Shown here piece by piece: positions 54,843 through 62,267 of a stretch of 64,000 nucleotides of DNA. Location: assembly GCA_964562455.1 (NCBI GenBank), contig CAZLTN010000002.1, forward strand, positions 1-64,000. Direction: 5' to 3'. Within the stretch, counting starts at the first letter, position 1; each line of letters begins with the position of its first letter. The notes under the pieces were generated by a model that ran no database searches, was not told the DNA's origin, and worked only from the letters and a program-made list of their open reading frames with translations. A program made the position numbers and the translations under genes. Source of the stretch: Ravibacter sp964562455 (lineage in GTDB: Bacteria > Bacteroidota > Bacteroidia > Cytophagales > Spirosomataceae).

Positions 54843-55445
54843 TCAAAAAACAACCTGGAGAATCCAAATTAACCCGATAACCAGGTATTTTCGCAACTTG
54901 GTAAGCGCGTTCTGTAAAGTATTGGCAACCGTTTGTTCCCGAAGCTCCAGCAGAGCGGCGATGTCCTTCAGCTTCAGGCCGGAATAATATTTCAGGGTAA
55001 TGACTTCTCTTTCCCTTTCCGACAGCCGGCTGATGATCCTGTGCAGCTGCTGTTTTTCAAGCGATGTATTCTCCTGGGCTACCATGACAGCTTCCGCGGA
55101 AGGCTCGCTCTCTGTCAGCAACAGCTCCTCCGGGAAGTCGAGAGAAATGGTGTTATTCCTTTCGCGGTGGCCGCTTAACGCGTTCCGGACGCATTTGTAG
55201 AGGTAAAATTTCACCTTGACATCGGGAGACAGCCTGGGGTGACGGGCCCAGAGCTCCACGAAAACATCCTGGACGGTATCTTTTACCAGTTCTCTTTCAT
55301 TACGGATACGGAACCCATATGAGAAAAGATCCATAGCATAGAAATCAAACAACTCTCCCAGGGCAGACTTGTCTCCTTCTATCAGGCGATTCCATAAGGA
55401 GCGATCTCTCAAATCGGCATGTATGTCGTATTGGTACCTTGCCAT
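54843..55445 (-). CDS. ECF sigma factor, Bacteroidota expansion family (locus E)
   Basis: 200-residue sigma factor. Region 2: ALGELFDFYAMDLFSYGFRI and LVKDTVQDVFVELWARHPRL; region 4: RLSEREREVITLKYYSGLKL and DIAALLELREQTVANTLQNA. It is followed by its anti-sigma FecR and susCD, and preceded on the same strand by a LytTR response regulator (138 bp gap). The C-terminus is short and hydrophobic (VIGLIWILQVVF). Confidence 0.95.
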   Translation of the reverse strand: MARYQYDIHADLRDRSLWNRLIEGDKSALGELFDFYAMDLFSYGFRIRNERELVKDTVQDVFVELWARHPRLSPDVKVKFYLYKCVRNALSGHRERNNTISLDFPEELLLTESEPSAEAVMVAQENTSLEKQQLHRIISRLSEREREVITLKYYSGLKLKDIAALLELREQTVANTLQNALTKLRKYLVIGLIWILQVVF

Positions 55446-55460
55446 CTGATCCGTTTATAT

Positions 55461-55480
55461 CGTTCCGAGTATCCGGAACG
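55461..55480. promoter_or_regulatory. 7-bp inverted repeat upstream of the locus E sigma gene
   Basis: CGTTCCG (55461-55467) and CGGAACG (55474-55480) flank AGTATC, 16 bp before the sigma start. On the sigma strand it contains GTTCCGGATA, also found at the locus B sigma leader (9074-9083), and the GGAAC core resembles ECF -35 elements. Could be an autoregulatory or response-regulator site. Confidence 0.4.
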
Positions 55481-55583
55481 TTACGGAATCATAAGGAGCG
55501 AGCGAAAAATATCTACTCGCTATAACACAAAAAGCAGGTTCACTATACAGGCAGGAAAAGCGCTTCCCGAAAGGAGCGCCCTT

Positions 55584-56357
55584 TCACCGGTCCAGCCATT
55601 TCCTGAAGGCTGAAGCTTTCTCACGGCTGATGTCGATCTGCCGGTTGGCGGGCTGACTAAGCGTAACAACCAGCTTGAAATTATCGAGCGATCTTACCGA
55701 TTTAACGGATTCGGAGTTGATGATCCACTGCCGGTTTGCCCGGTAGAATTGTTGGGGATCCAGCAGTTCTTCGATTTCATCCATACTCTCAAAGCTGAGT
55801 ATAAACCGTTCTCCCTTGAACGTATGCAGGTAAAACAGCGTATCTTTTTCAAACGCAGCGACGGAAGCAGTATTGACGGCATGCCAGCCGTCACGGGTGT
55901 GCACTATGAATTTTTGCTTGTACCTGCCATATCCTGACTGGTCTTCTACCCGGAGGCTTTGCAGGAAATCCTTCACTACTGCGGGGTACTTTTGACGGCT
56001 GTCTGCAATGTCCCGGCACTTCACGACGGCCTTTGCAAGCTCCTCATTATCAACGGGCTTAAGCAGATAATCGACACCATTGGCTTTAAAAGCCCTGATC
56101 GCATATTCGTCATACGCGGTAGTAAATATAACCGGAGCGCTGAGGCTGAATTCCTCGAAAAGCTTGAAGCTGACCCCATCAGAAAGTTGTACGTCCATCA
56201 GCCAAAGGTCAGGTTCAGCGTTCTGCATCAGCCAGCGCCGGGCTACCTTCAGACTCGGCAATATGGCAGTTATTTCAAGGTCCGGCGCCACATCCCTGAC
56301 CTTCTGCTTCAATTCATTAGCGATAAGCTCTTCGTCTTCAATGATTACTGCACGCAT
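55584..56357 (-). CDS. LytTR-family response regulator
   Basis: Two-component response regulator, 257 residues. The receiver has acidic residues in VIIEDEEL, phospho-acceptor Asp55 in LWLMDVQLSDG, Thr in VIFTTAYDEY and Lys in YLLKPVD. The C-terminal LytTR DNA-binding domain (about 150-255) shows FIVHTRDGWHAVNTASVAAF, FYRANRQWIINSESV and ISREKASAFRKWL. It pairs with the sensor kinase encoded 94 bp upstream. The downstream neighbours are the sigma-FecR-SusCD genes of locus E, its likely targets. Confidence 0.93.
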   Translation of the reverse strand: MRAVIIEDEELIANELKQKVRDVAPDLEITAILPSLKVARRWLMQNAEPDLWLMDVQLSDGVSFKLFEEFSLSAPVIFTTAYDEYAIRAFKANGVDYLLKPVDNEELAKAVVKCRDIADSRQKYPAVVKDFLQSLRVEDQSGYGRYKQKFIVHTRDGWHAVNTASVAAFEKDTLFYLHTFKGERFILSFESMDEIEELLDPQQFYRANRQWIINSESVKSVRSLDNFKLVVTLSQPANRQIDISREKASAFRKWLDR

Positions 56358-56451
56358 GCTTATTTCCTTTTACTTCGATTTGATATCTCCTACTCAATCA
56401 CTTCCTGCTCTCTCCATTTACTCCTCTTCCTCCCCGCATCTTCCATCCCCA

Positions 56452-59400
56452 TTATCCTCCGATCAAAGGCACTTTTACTGCATAAAAGCCATCCCGGCTC
56501 TCCGCGACAAGCGGCAGCACCGACAGGTAGGCATACAGGGAGCGCAGGTGTTGCAATCCCTGCCGGTTACTTGTCTCCACGAATTCTTTCGGCTGCAGGT
56601 TATTCTCGACTACGACGTATTCTCCCTCGGTAAAGATATTGACTACAAGTGGCGATTCTGCATCGATGAGGTTATGCTTGATCGCATTTTCCACCAGGTT
56701 CTGTAACGTAACCGGCACGATCTTCCGGTCGAGACAGTCCGGCCGGATATTCATACGGACATAAAATCCCCGTGGAAAGCGGGTCTGCTGCAGCTTCACG
56801 TATGTTTCCGTGAAACTGATTTCTTCGCTCAGCAGCACCGTCTCTTTCTCGCGGTTTTTCAGGATATACCGGTATATACGGCTCAATCCATCCAGGAAAT
56901 CACCGGCTATTTCCGGCTTCACTCGGATAAGGCTTCGCAAAGAGGCAAGCGAATTAAACAGGAAGTGGGGATTGAGCTGCTGCTTCAGGTTTTCGTACAT
57001 GACCAGGGCTTTTTCCTTTTCCAGCAACTGGGATTTCCCAAGCAGCAAAAGCACCCTTTGCTGCTGCTCCAGCCGATAACGGTAGACACCATACAATAAC
57101 ATCCCGGCCAGGGACACAGCCAGTACCAGGAACCAGGTTGTTCTGTAAAAAACCGTATCTACTGTAATCGTAACGGTTTTTTCCGGTACGTCCCACCCTG
57201 CCGGGTTTGCAGTTGCTTTATAGCGGAACGTGTAATTCCCTCCCGGTACCCTCGTGTAATGTGCACGATACTGCTGTGTATAAGTCCATTCTTTGTCGAA
57301 ACCGTCGAGTTTGAAGGCATACCATACCTGCCCTGGATTTTCGTAGTGCAGCGCCGCGAGCTCCAGGGTAAAAGTGTTTTCGTCGGGATGGAACCGCAGC
57401 CGGTCCAGTTCACTGAGCTCCCCCGTTACGGGATATTTTTCATTCAGGACTCTTATGTCCGAAAGGTAGCAACGCAACGGCCTGATGTTCTCCCTGAACC
57501 GTAGCGGATCGAACCTTACAAACCCGTTTACAGACGGAAAAATGAAGTCACGATTACGCGCCCTATATCCCGCATGTTCATAAAAAGTAGCGGCGGGCAG
57601 GCCGTCGCTGACTCCGAAAGTGGTAAATATGCTCCGGCTGCTGTCGATCATAGTGATCCCCCGGGTAGTACCGACCCATAAGCGGTTCAACTCATCTATT
57701 CCCAACGCGGCTGTAGTGTTGGCGGGAAGGCCGTTCCTTGCGGTAAAAGACCGGCAGCGGTCCAGATCCGGACTGATCCCGGTAATCCCTGACGCGGTGC
57801 TTATCCAGATCCATCCCTTATGATCCTCCCTGATCTCGATCACCATATTGCCTGCTATGACTGCCGAGCTGTCGCCGGTTGTCCATCGCCTGGTAAGACT
57901 GGTGGAGGGATCGTACATCCCAAGCCCGTTGCCGTTGAACCCGAGCCAGTAGCGGCCTCTCGAGTCTTCAAAAAAACAACGACCGCCAAGGCCTGTAAAT
58001 ACGGCGAGATCAGGATGTTTCGATATTCCCCCGCAGGAATCACGGACAGGGTCATAACAATAGAATCCGTCCATATCACGTGCACAAAACCATAATCTCC
58101 CTTTACGGTCTTCATTGATGCCAAAATAGAATACGGCGGGCAATGTCTCTTTCCTTACAAATTCCATCCTGTTCTGCTTTGGCAGGAAGCGGTTAATCCC
58201 CCCTCCCGTGGCTATCCAGATGTTGCCTTCTATATCACGGTGAATCCCCCTGACAGAATTGTTCCACAAGCTGGCGGGTTTCCCCAGCCTGTTGTTCCAT
58301 TCCTGGTAGGTCCCTGTATCGACAGAGTAGCGGCTGGCGCCGTCGAGGGTGGCAAACCATAAATTGCCGTCGGCATCTTCTGTCGCGGCGCGGGCCATGC
58401 GACGGTGCCGCGTGTCGAGGTTCTGGCCGAAAGGCAGTATAGTTGGGAAGAGTGCTCTCGACGGGTTGAAATAGTTCAGGCCCTGGTTGCCACCCAGCCA
58501 GATCAGGCCGTCTCGGTCGCGGAACATGCAGCGGTGCAGGTTCCCGGACGGGCTTCCCGGAAGGGCCGGAATGTAGACGTGCTTCCGGAAGCTGTCGGTT
58601 TCGGGCAGGTATTCCAACAGTCCGTCGATCGAAGTCCCTACCCATATTTTCCCGTCTGCATCGGTCCGTATGGCGTTGACATTATTGAAAATGATCTTCT
58701 CCGACGACGAAAAGTACCGGTCATAGCTGACTGCTTTCCGCCCCGCTTCTTTCCTGAGATCTCCCGAAAGGGGTATCTTCAGCAACTGGACTTTCCCGTA
58801 TGAACCCAGCCACAGGTTATCCCGGCTATCTACGGCCACCGCGCTGGTAAGAACGCCTTCCAATTGCGGGATTTCTATTTTTTCTATAGTTCCGGTAGCG
58901 GTGTCAAATACAAATATTCCCTTTCGGGCTGAAAGATACAGGCGCTTTCCGTGCATTGCCATCGAAAAGACCCTACTGCTGAACCATTCCTTCTGTACAG
59001 GGTCTTTAGCCTCGTACCGGTAAAACCTGACTGTTCCGGAAGCTACGTCCATGAGGTCCAGCCCTTTGTTCGTGGCCATGTACATCGTCCCGTCTCCGGT
59101 CGGCAGCAACTGGTCGATCCTCGTATTGCCCGCAGCGGCAACCCTCCTGAAAGACGATGTCCCGTATATATATTCGATCAGCCCGGTTTCAAAGCCTATC
59201 CAGAGGCGCCCGCTGCTGTCGAGCGCCATACTCTGCGGAAGGCTGCCCGGAAGGGAAGTCGTATCGCCGGGTATATGGGCAAACCACTCCATGCTCCGTC
59301 CGTTGAACCTGCTCAGCCCACCCAGCGACCCGAACCACATGTATCCGTATTTGTCCTGCCCGATGGCATGGATATCGCCATCATTCAAACCTTCCTCTAC

Positions 59401-59487
59401 TGTGAGCTTATTGAAATGATACGTCTGTGCAGGCAGCATCAGACTGACCCCGCAAAAGAGCAATATAGCAGAAAACAGGCTTTTCAT
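56452..59487 (-). CDS. Periplasmic beta-propeller (Reg_prop/Y_Y_Y) sensor histidine kinase
   Basis: Membrane sensor kinase of 1011 residues. Signal peptide (AILLFCGVSLMLPAQ), then two seven-bladed-type periplasmic propellers made of Reg_prop repeats (about 25-670; DKYGYMWFGSLGGLSRFNG, DREGLIWLGGNQGLNYFNP-like blades), a Y_Y_Y domain (about 690-755; LDGFDKEWTYTQQYRAHYTR), one membrane segment near 770-790 and a His_kinase domain of the LytS/YehU type with QLNPHFLFNSLASLRSLI (His about 840) and the N-box NLVENAIKH. It resembles the sensor half of a hybrid two-component system but the receiver is a separate LytTR protein. It likely senses an oligosaccharide breakdown product. Confidence 0.93.
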   Translation of the reverse strand: MKSLFSAILLFCGVSLMLPAQTYHFNKLTVEEGLNDGDIHAIGQDKYGYMWFGSLGGLSRFNGRSMEWFAHIPGDTTSLPGSLPQSMALDSSGRLWIGFETGLIEYIYGTSSFRRVAAAGNTRIDQLLPTGDGTMYMATNKGLDLMDVASGTVRFYRYEAKDPVQKEWFSSRVFSMAMHGKRLYLSARKGIFVFDTATGTIEKIEIPQLEGVLTSAVAVDSRDNLWLGSYGKVQLLKIPLSGDLRKEAGRKAVSYDRYFSSSEKIIFNNVNAIRTDADGKIWVGTSIDGLLEYLPETDSFRKHVYIPALPGSPSGNLHRCMFRDRDGLIWLGGNQGLNYFNPSRALFPTILPFGQNLDTRHRRMARAATEDADGNLWFATLDGASRYSVDTGTYQEWNNRLGKPASLWNNSVRGIHRDIEGNIWIATGGGINRFLPKQNRMEFVRKETLPAVFYFGINEDRKGRLWFCARDMDGFYCYDPVRDSCGGISKHPDLAVFTGLGGRCFFEDSRGRYWLGFNGNGLGMYDPSTSLTRRWTTGDSSAVIAGNMVIEIREDHKGWIWISTASGITGISPDLDRCRSFTARNGLPANTTAALGIDELNRLWVGTTRGITMIDSSRSIFTTFGVSDGLPAATFYEHAGYRARNRDFIFPSVNGFVRFDPLRFRENIRPLRCYLSDIRVLNEKYPVTGELSELDRLRFHPDENTFTLELAALHYENPGQVWYAFKLDGFDKEWTYTQQYRAHYTRVPGGNYTFRYKATANPAGWDVPEKTVTITVDTVFYRTTWFLVLAVSLAGMLLYGVYRYRLEQQQRVLLLLGKSQLLEKEKALVMYENLKQQLNPHFLFNSLASLRSLIRVKPEIAGDFLDGLSRIYRYILKNREKETVLLSEEISFTETYVKLQQTRFPRGFYVRMNIRPDCLDRKIVPVTLQNLVENAIKHNLIDAESPLVVNIFTEGEYVVVENNLQPKEFVETSNRQGLQHLRSLYAYLSVLPLVAESRDGFYAVKVPLIGG

Positions 59488-59647
59488 CCGGCGACAAATT
59501 AACCATTGCCGGTGGAAAATACGAAATCTATTCTTACGAGGCCCTTACATTCGGGCTGGAAGTGCAGGTCTTGCCGGAGGAAGTGATGTGGGGATTAGTT
59601 GATGTGATGATGAGGCCCGATAGTCATCGGGAGTGATGATGAGTCGA

Positions 59648-59995
59648 TTATACTTGTTTTTTCATAGTAGCGATGATGCTACTCAAGATTTTCTCAATAC
59701 GAAGTAACTTGGCGGATAATGATCCCGGGTCCGGATAGCTTTTCGATTTTTCGCACAGCTCCAACCAATATGCCGCCTCATTTGCTTCTTTGGCAGAGAT
59801 TTTCAACTTATGAATAAAATCCGAACGGCTTTCAGAGTTTTGGGCTTCTCTCGCATTCGCTCCTACGGATGTCCCCGATCTTAGTAGCTGCCGAGCAATT
59901 ACATACTTGTGATGCTGTTCAAGCAACTCGCAATACACAATAAGTTGGAGGGAGAATTCTGTACTCAATTCCAATAAATCATTCTTCTTTTCCAT
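59648..59995 (-). CDS. Four-helix-bundle protein, S23/IVP family
   Basis: 115-residue cytoplasmic protein of the 23S rRNA intervening-sequence (S23, TIGR02436) four-helix-bundle family. Motifs: LIVYCELLEQHHKYVIARQL, LRSGTSVGANAREAQNSESR and FIHKLKISAKEANEAAYWLE. Full length for the family. Relatives are encoded inside 23S rRNA intervening sequences, as Avd accessory factors of diversity-generating retroelements, and as free genes; function unknown here. No rRNA or reverse transcriptase is in the window. It sits within a 600-bp inverted-repeat unit and does not belong to the flanking loci. Confidence 0.9.
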   Translation of the reverse strand: MEKKNDLLELSTEFSLQLIVYCELLEQHHKYVIARQLLRSGTSVGANAREAQNSESRSDFIHKLKISAKEANEAAYWLELCEKSKSYPDPGSLSAKLLRIEKILSSIIATMKKQV

Positions 59996-60049
59996 AGTAT
60001 ATATAGTTAATCAGTATAGCCGCAATTTCGTTTACACAACCGCACTCAT

Positions 60050-60057
60050 CAAATATA
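60050..60057 (-). promoter_or_regulatory. Promoter -7 box of the four-helix-bundle gene
   Basis: On the minus strand TATATTTG matches TAnnTTTG exactly, 54 bp before the gene start. This lies inside the inverted-repeat unit, so the gene carries its own promoter. A TTG occurs 16 bp further upstream, closer than the usual spacing. Confidence 0.45.
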
Positions 60058-60096
60058 ATACTTTAAAATCTATCAAGCATATCCGCACACCGCATC

Positions 60097-60165
60097 CCCC
60101 AATCATCTCATCATCACATCATCTCATCATCACATCATTTCATCGTCACACCATCACATCAACCA
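60097..60165. repeat. CATCATCACATC-rich degenerate tandem repeats
   Basis: Irregular repetitions of CATCATCTCATCATCACATC and shortened versions fill this stretch just inside the right terminal inverted repeat. The mirrored side near 59600-59640 carries GATGATGAG repeats. Together with the adjacent A/T-rich 59996-60096 and the 60189-60318 promoter region this accounts for the 323-bp gene-free gap; no other gene is seen there. Confidence 0.6.
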
Positions 60166-60251
60166 ATCATCACATCAACTAATCCCCAACAGCAACTCCT
60201 CCCCCTTTCCTGACACCTCCACCGGTAAAACTATCACCCCCGCCAGATAAA

Positions 60252-60283
60252 TTGGTGCGCTTCCTGCCTGCCGGGGATATTTG
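60252..60283 (+). promoter_or_regulatory. Promoter of the 60319 gene
   Basis: TTG at 60252-60254 and GATATTTG at 60276-60283 are separated by 21 bp, matching the -33/-7 layout of Bacteroidota promoters with one mismatch in the -7 box. The start codon follows 35 bp later. Confidence 0.5.
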
Positions 60284-60318
60284 TTTCAAAAACGGAAATC
60301 CCCAATAATAAAATCCTC

Positions 60319-61269
60319 ATGAAATACCTTTTTACGCTTTCCTTCCTGGTCATTTCGGCCGTTATAGCCCTGGCGCAGATGCCCAGGGCCATCAATTACC
60401 AGGCCGTAGCCCGCAACAGCAGCGGCGAGGCCCTGGCTTCCCAGACGATCAAAGTGCGGCTCAGCATTATCAGCAGCGCACCGGGCAACCCTGCCCTGTA
60501 TTCTGAAACCAGACAGGTGACTACCAACGCGCTGGGCCTTTTCAACGTACAGATCGGCGGGCCGGGAGCGCTTTCGACCAGCGGCAACTTCAACAATATC
60601 AACTGGGCGAACAACACCAGCGCTACCAAAAGCCTGAAAGTAGAGCTGGATATCAACGACTCAGGCTCCTTTACCGACATGGGTACGCAGAGCCTGGTGA
60701 CCGTGCCTTACGCCTTTGCATCCGACCAGGCGATCAATTCCGAGAACATCGGCGGGCATTATGTAGATACTAATACGCCCAACATGGGTGACGTGCTGAA
60801 ATGGGACGGCAACAGTTGGAAAGCGCAGCCCGCCGTGCAGACAATATACGTTGCAACCACTCTTGCTAATGCGCTAGCCAGTACTTTGGCATTCCAGATG
60901 ATTTATGAATCGCCGGAAATAACGGTTTATCCCGGGCAAACGGTATCGGTTAATCTGATGGGAGTTTTGGGCGCTACAGTTTCAGCTTCCTCGGTCGGCA
61001 TAGCTCCTGTTTATAAACCAATATCGACTGGTATTATCATACCATTTGGGCCTACCACTTATAACGTAGTTTCGTCCGTACAGGCCAGGCAGCTATATAC
61101 AGTAGCCGGTGCGCTGAAGGTGCTACCTGCCGGAGACCCGCTAATATTATCAGGAGCATACGGCTATATAGCTGCCGGCACCTATAAATTTGGTTACGGT
61201 GTGCGCAATGTAAGCGCGAATCCTTTAAACAGCAACGAATCTGTGAACGGTTATATCGTGATCCAATAA
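60319..61269 (+). CDS. Secreted surface protein with Bacteroidota fibre/collagen-like N-terminal domain
   Basis: Exported protein of 316 residues: signal peptide (FLVISAVIALAQ), then a conserved N-terminal domain typical of Bacteroidota tail-fibre or collagen-like surface proteins (MPRAINYQAVARNSSGEALA, RLSIISSAPGNPALYSETRQ, GLFNVQIGGPG, VPYAFASDQA). The C-terminal half (about 155-316) is a beta-rich domain with no recognised motif (PEITVYPGQTVSVNLMGVLG). No sorting tail is visible. It is followed 50 bp later by a type IX secretion substrate; both may be surface-layer partners. Exact function unknown. Confidence 0.7.
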   Translation: MKYLFTLSFLVISAVIALAQMPRAINYQAVARNSSGEALASQTIKVRLSIISSAPGNPALYSETRQVTTNALGLFNVQIGGPGALSTSGNFNNINWANNTSATKSLKVELDINDSGSFTDMGTQSLVTVPYAFASDQAINSENIGGHYVDTNTPNMGDVLKWDGNSWKAQPAVQTIYVATTLANALASTLAFQMIYESPEITVYPGQTVSVNLMGVLGATVSASSVGIAPVYKPISTGIIIPFGPTTYNVVSSVQARQLYTVAGALKVLPAGDPLILSGAYGYIAAGTYKFGYGVRNVSANPLNSNESVNGYIVIQ

Positions 61270-61319
61270 CCCATCAGAAATCTGGGGGTACTGATCCACA
61301 CCATTTAATTATCATCAGG

Positions 61320-62267
61320 ATGTTCTATCGATTAACCCTTCTGTGCGGTAGCTGGCTGGCCATGAGCGGCCACCTGTATGCACAGCAGCTCTTCCCGCAG
61401 ACGGTCAATACGGCCGGGCAATCGCACAGCCAGGGCTCCCTGCTGCTCGAAAGCAGCGTTGGCGGGTTTGCCGTGGCCACGCTCGGGTTGGGAAATTTCC
61501 TGCTCTCCCAGGATTTCCTCCAGCCTTTTGCCGGTATCGCCAATTCTGTTCCCGATCTCAACGCGCCGATACTAAGCAGCGCAGGGCCCGACAACGCCGG
61601 TACCACCTTTGTATCGGCCAATGCCATGATCGAATTCACCGTCGGCGAGTTTGCTTCGCTCACCCTGACCGCGCCGGGATATATGCTCACACAAGGTATC
61701 CTTCAGCCTCATGACAATGAACCGGCCCTGCCCGTCACACTGGCCGACTTCCAGGCCAACCGCTCCGAAAACGATTTGGTACTCGTTACCTGGGCTACGG
61801 TCGAAGAGGTTAATAACCACGGCTTTATCGTCGAAAGGCGGCTTTCCCATGAAACGGATTTCTCGGAAGCAGGCTTTGTCGACGCCGCCACTCCCGGCGG
61901 GCACAACAAGGGTTTGCTCAACTATACGTTCAGGGATTATAACCCTCACGGCGGCATTTCCTACTACCGGCTAAAACAGGTAGATATCGACGGGCAGTTT
62001 TCCTATTCCGCCATCCGGTCGGTAGAAGGGATTCGCAATGCCGGGGTGTCGCTGAAGGCCTGGCCTGTACCGTCAGACGGGCGGATACAAATAGAGATGT
62101 CGGGCGCCGTGCAGGATATGCTGCTCATCTACGACCTGAGCGGAAGGCTGATCAGGCAGCTTGACATCTCAGGCAATCGCGCCTACCCGGTAGAGGGGCT
62201 GATGTCGGGGGTATACCTGCTTCGGCTGTCCGGACAGAAGGTAGGGACGAGGGTCATTGTGCGGTAG
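61320..62267 (+). CDS. Secreted protein with type IX secretion C-terminal sorting domain
   Basis: 315-residue exported protein. Signal peptide (LLCGSWLAMSGHLYAQ), two similar beta repeats (QGSLLLESSVGGFAVATLGL and a second at about 93-130 with IEFTVGEFASLTLTAPGYML), a fibronectin-like domain (VTWATVEEVNNHGFIVERRL) and a C-terminal Por_Sec-type tail (AWPVPSDGRIQIEMSGA ... GVYLLRLSGQKVGTRVIVR). This shows the cell uses the type IX secretion system. Its end overlaps the convergent transpeptidase gene by 14 bp. Confidence 0.85.
   Translation: MFYRLTLLCGSWLAMSGHLYAQQLFPQTVNTAGQSHSQGSLLLESSVGGFAVATLGLGNFLLSQDFLQPFAGIANSVPDLNAPILSSAGPDNAGTTFVSANAMIEFTVGEFASLTLTAPGYMLTQGILQPHDNEPALPVTLADFQANRSENDLVLVTWATVEEVNNHGFIVERRLSHETDFSEAGFVDAATPGGHNKGLLNYTFRDYNPHGGISYYRLKQVDIDGQFSYSAIRSVEGIRNAGVSLKAWPVPSDGRIQIEMSGAVQDMLLIYDLSGRLIRQLDISGNRAYPVEGLMSGVYLLRLSGQKVGTRVIVR

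Larger units (their letters stand above)
59589..60188. mobile_element. 600-bp unit bounded by 23-bp perfect terminal inverted repeats, carrying an S23/IVP gene
   Basis: TGGGGATTAGTTGATGTGAT plus GAT (59589-59611) is the exact complement of the right end (60166-60188). Inside are the four-helix-bundle gene with its own promoter, a CCCGAT-AGTC-ATCGGG hairpin (59616-59631) next to the left end, and CATCATCACATC-rich repeats (about 60097-60165) next to the right end. No transposase is encoded and no clear target duplication is seen, so a non-autonomous or repeat-borne unit is the best guess. Confidence 0.5.

Noticed and set aside
60097..60165. CRISPR or coding reading of the CATCATC-rich stretch
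   Set aside because: Repeats are irregular and very short, with no spacers or start and stop pattern of a gene.
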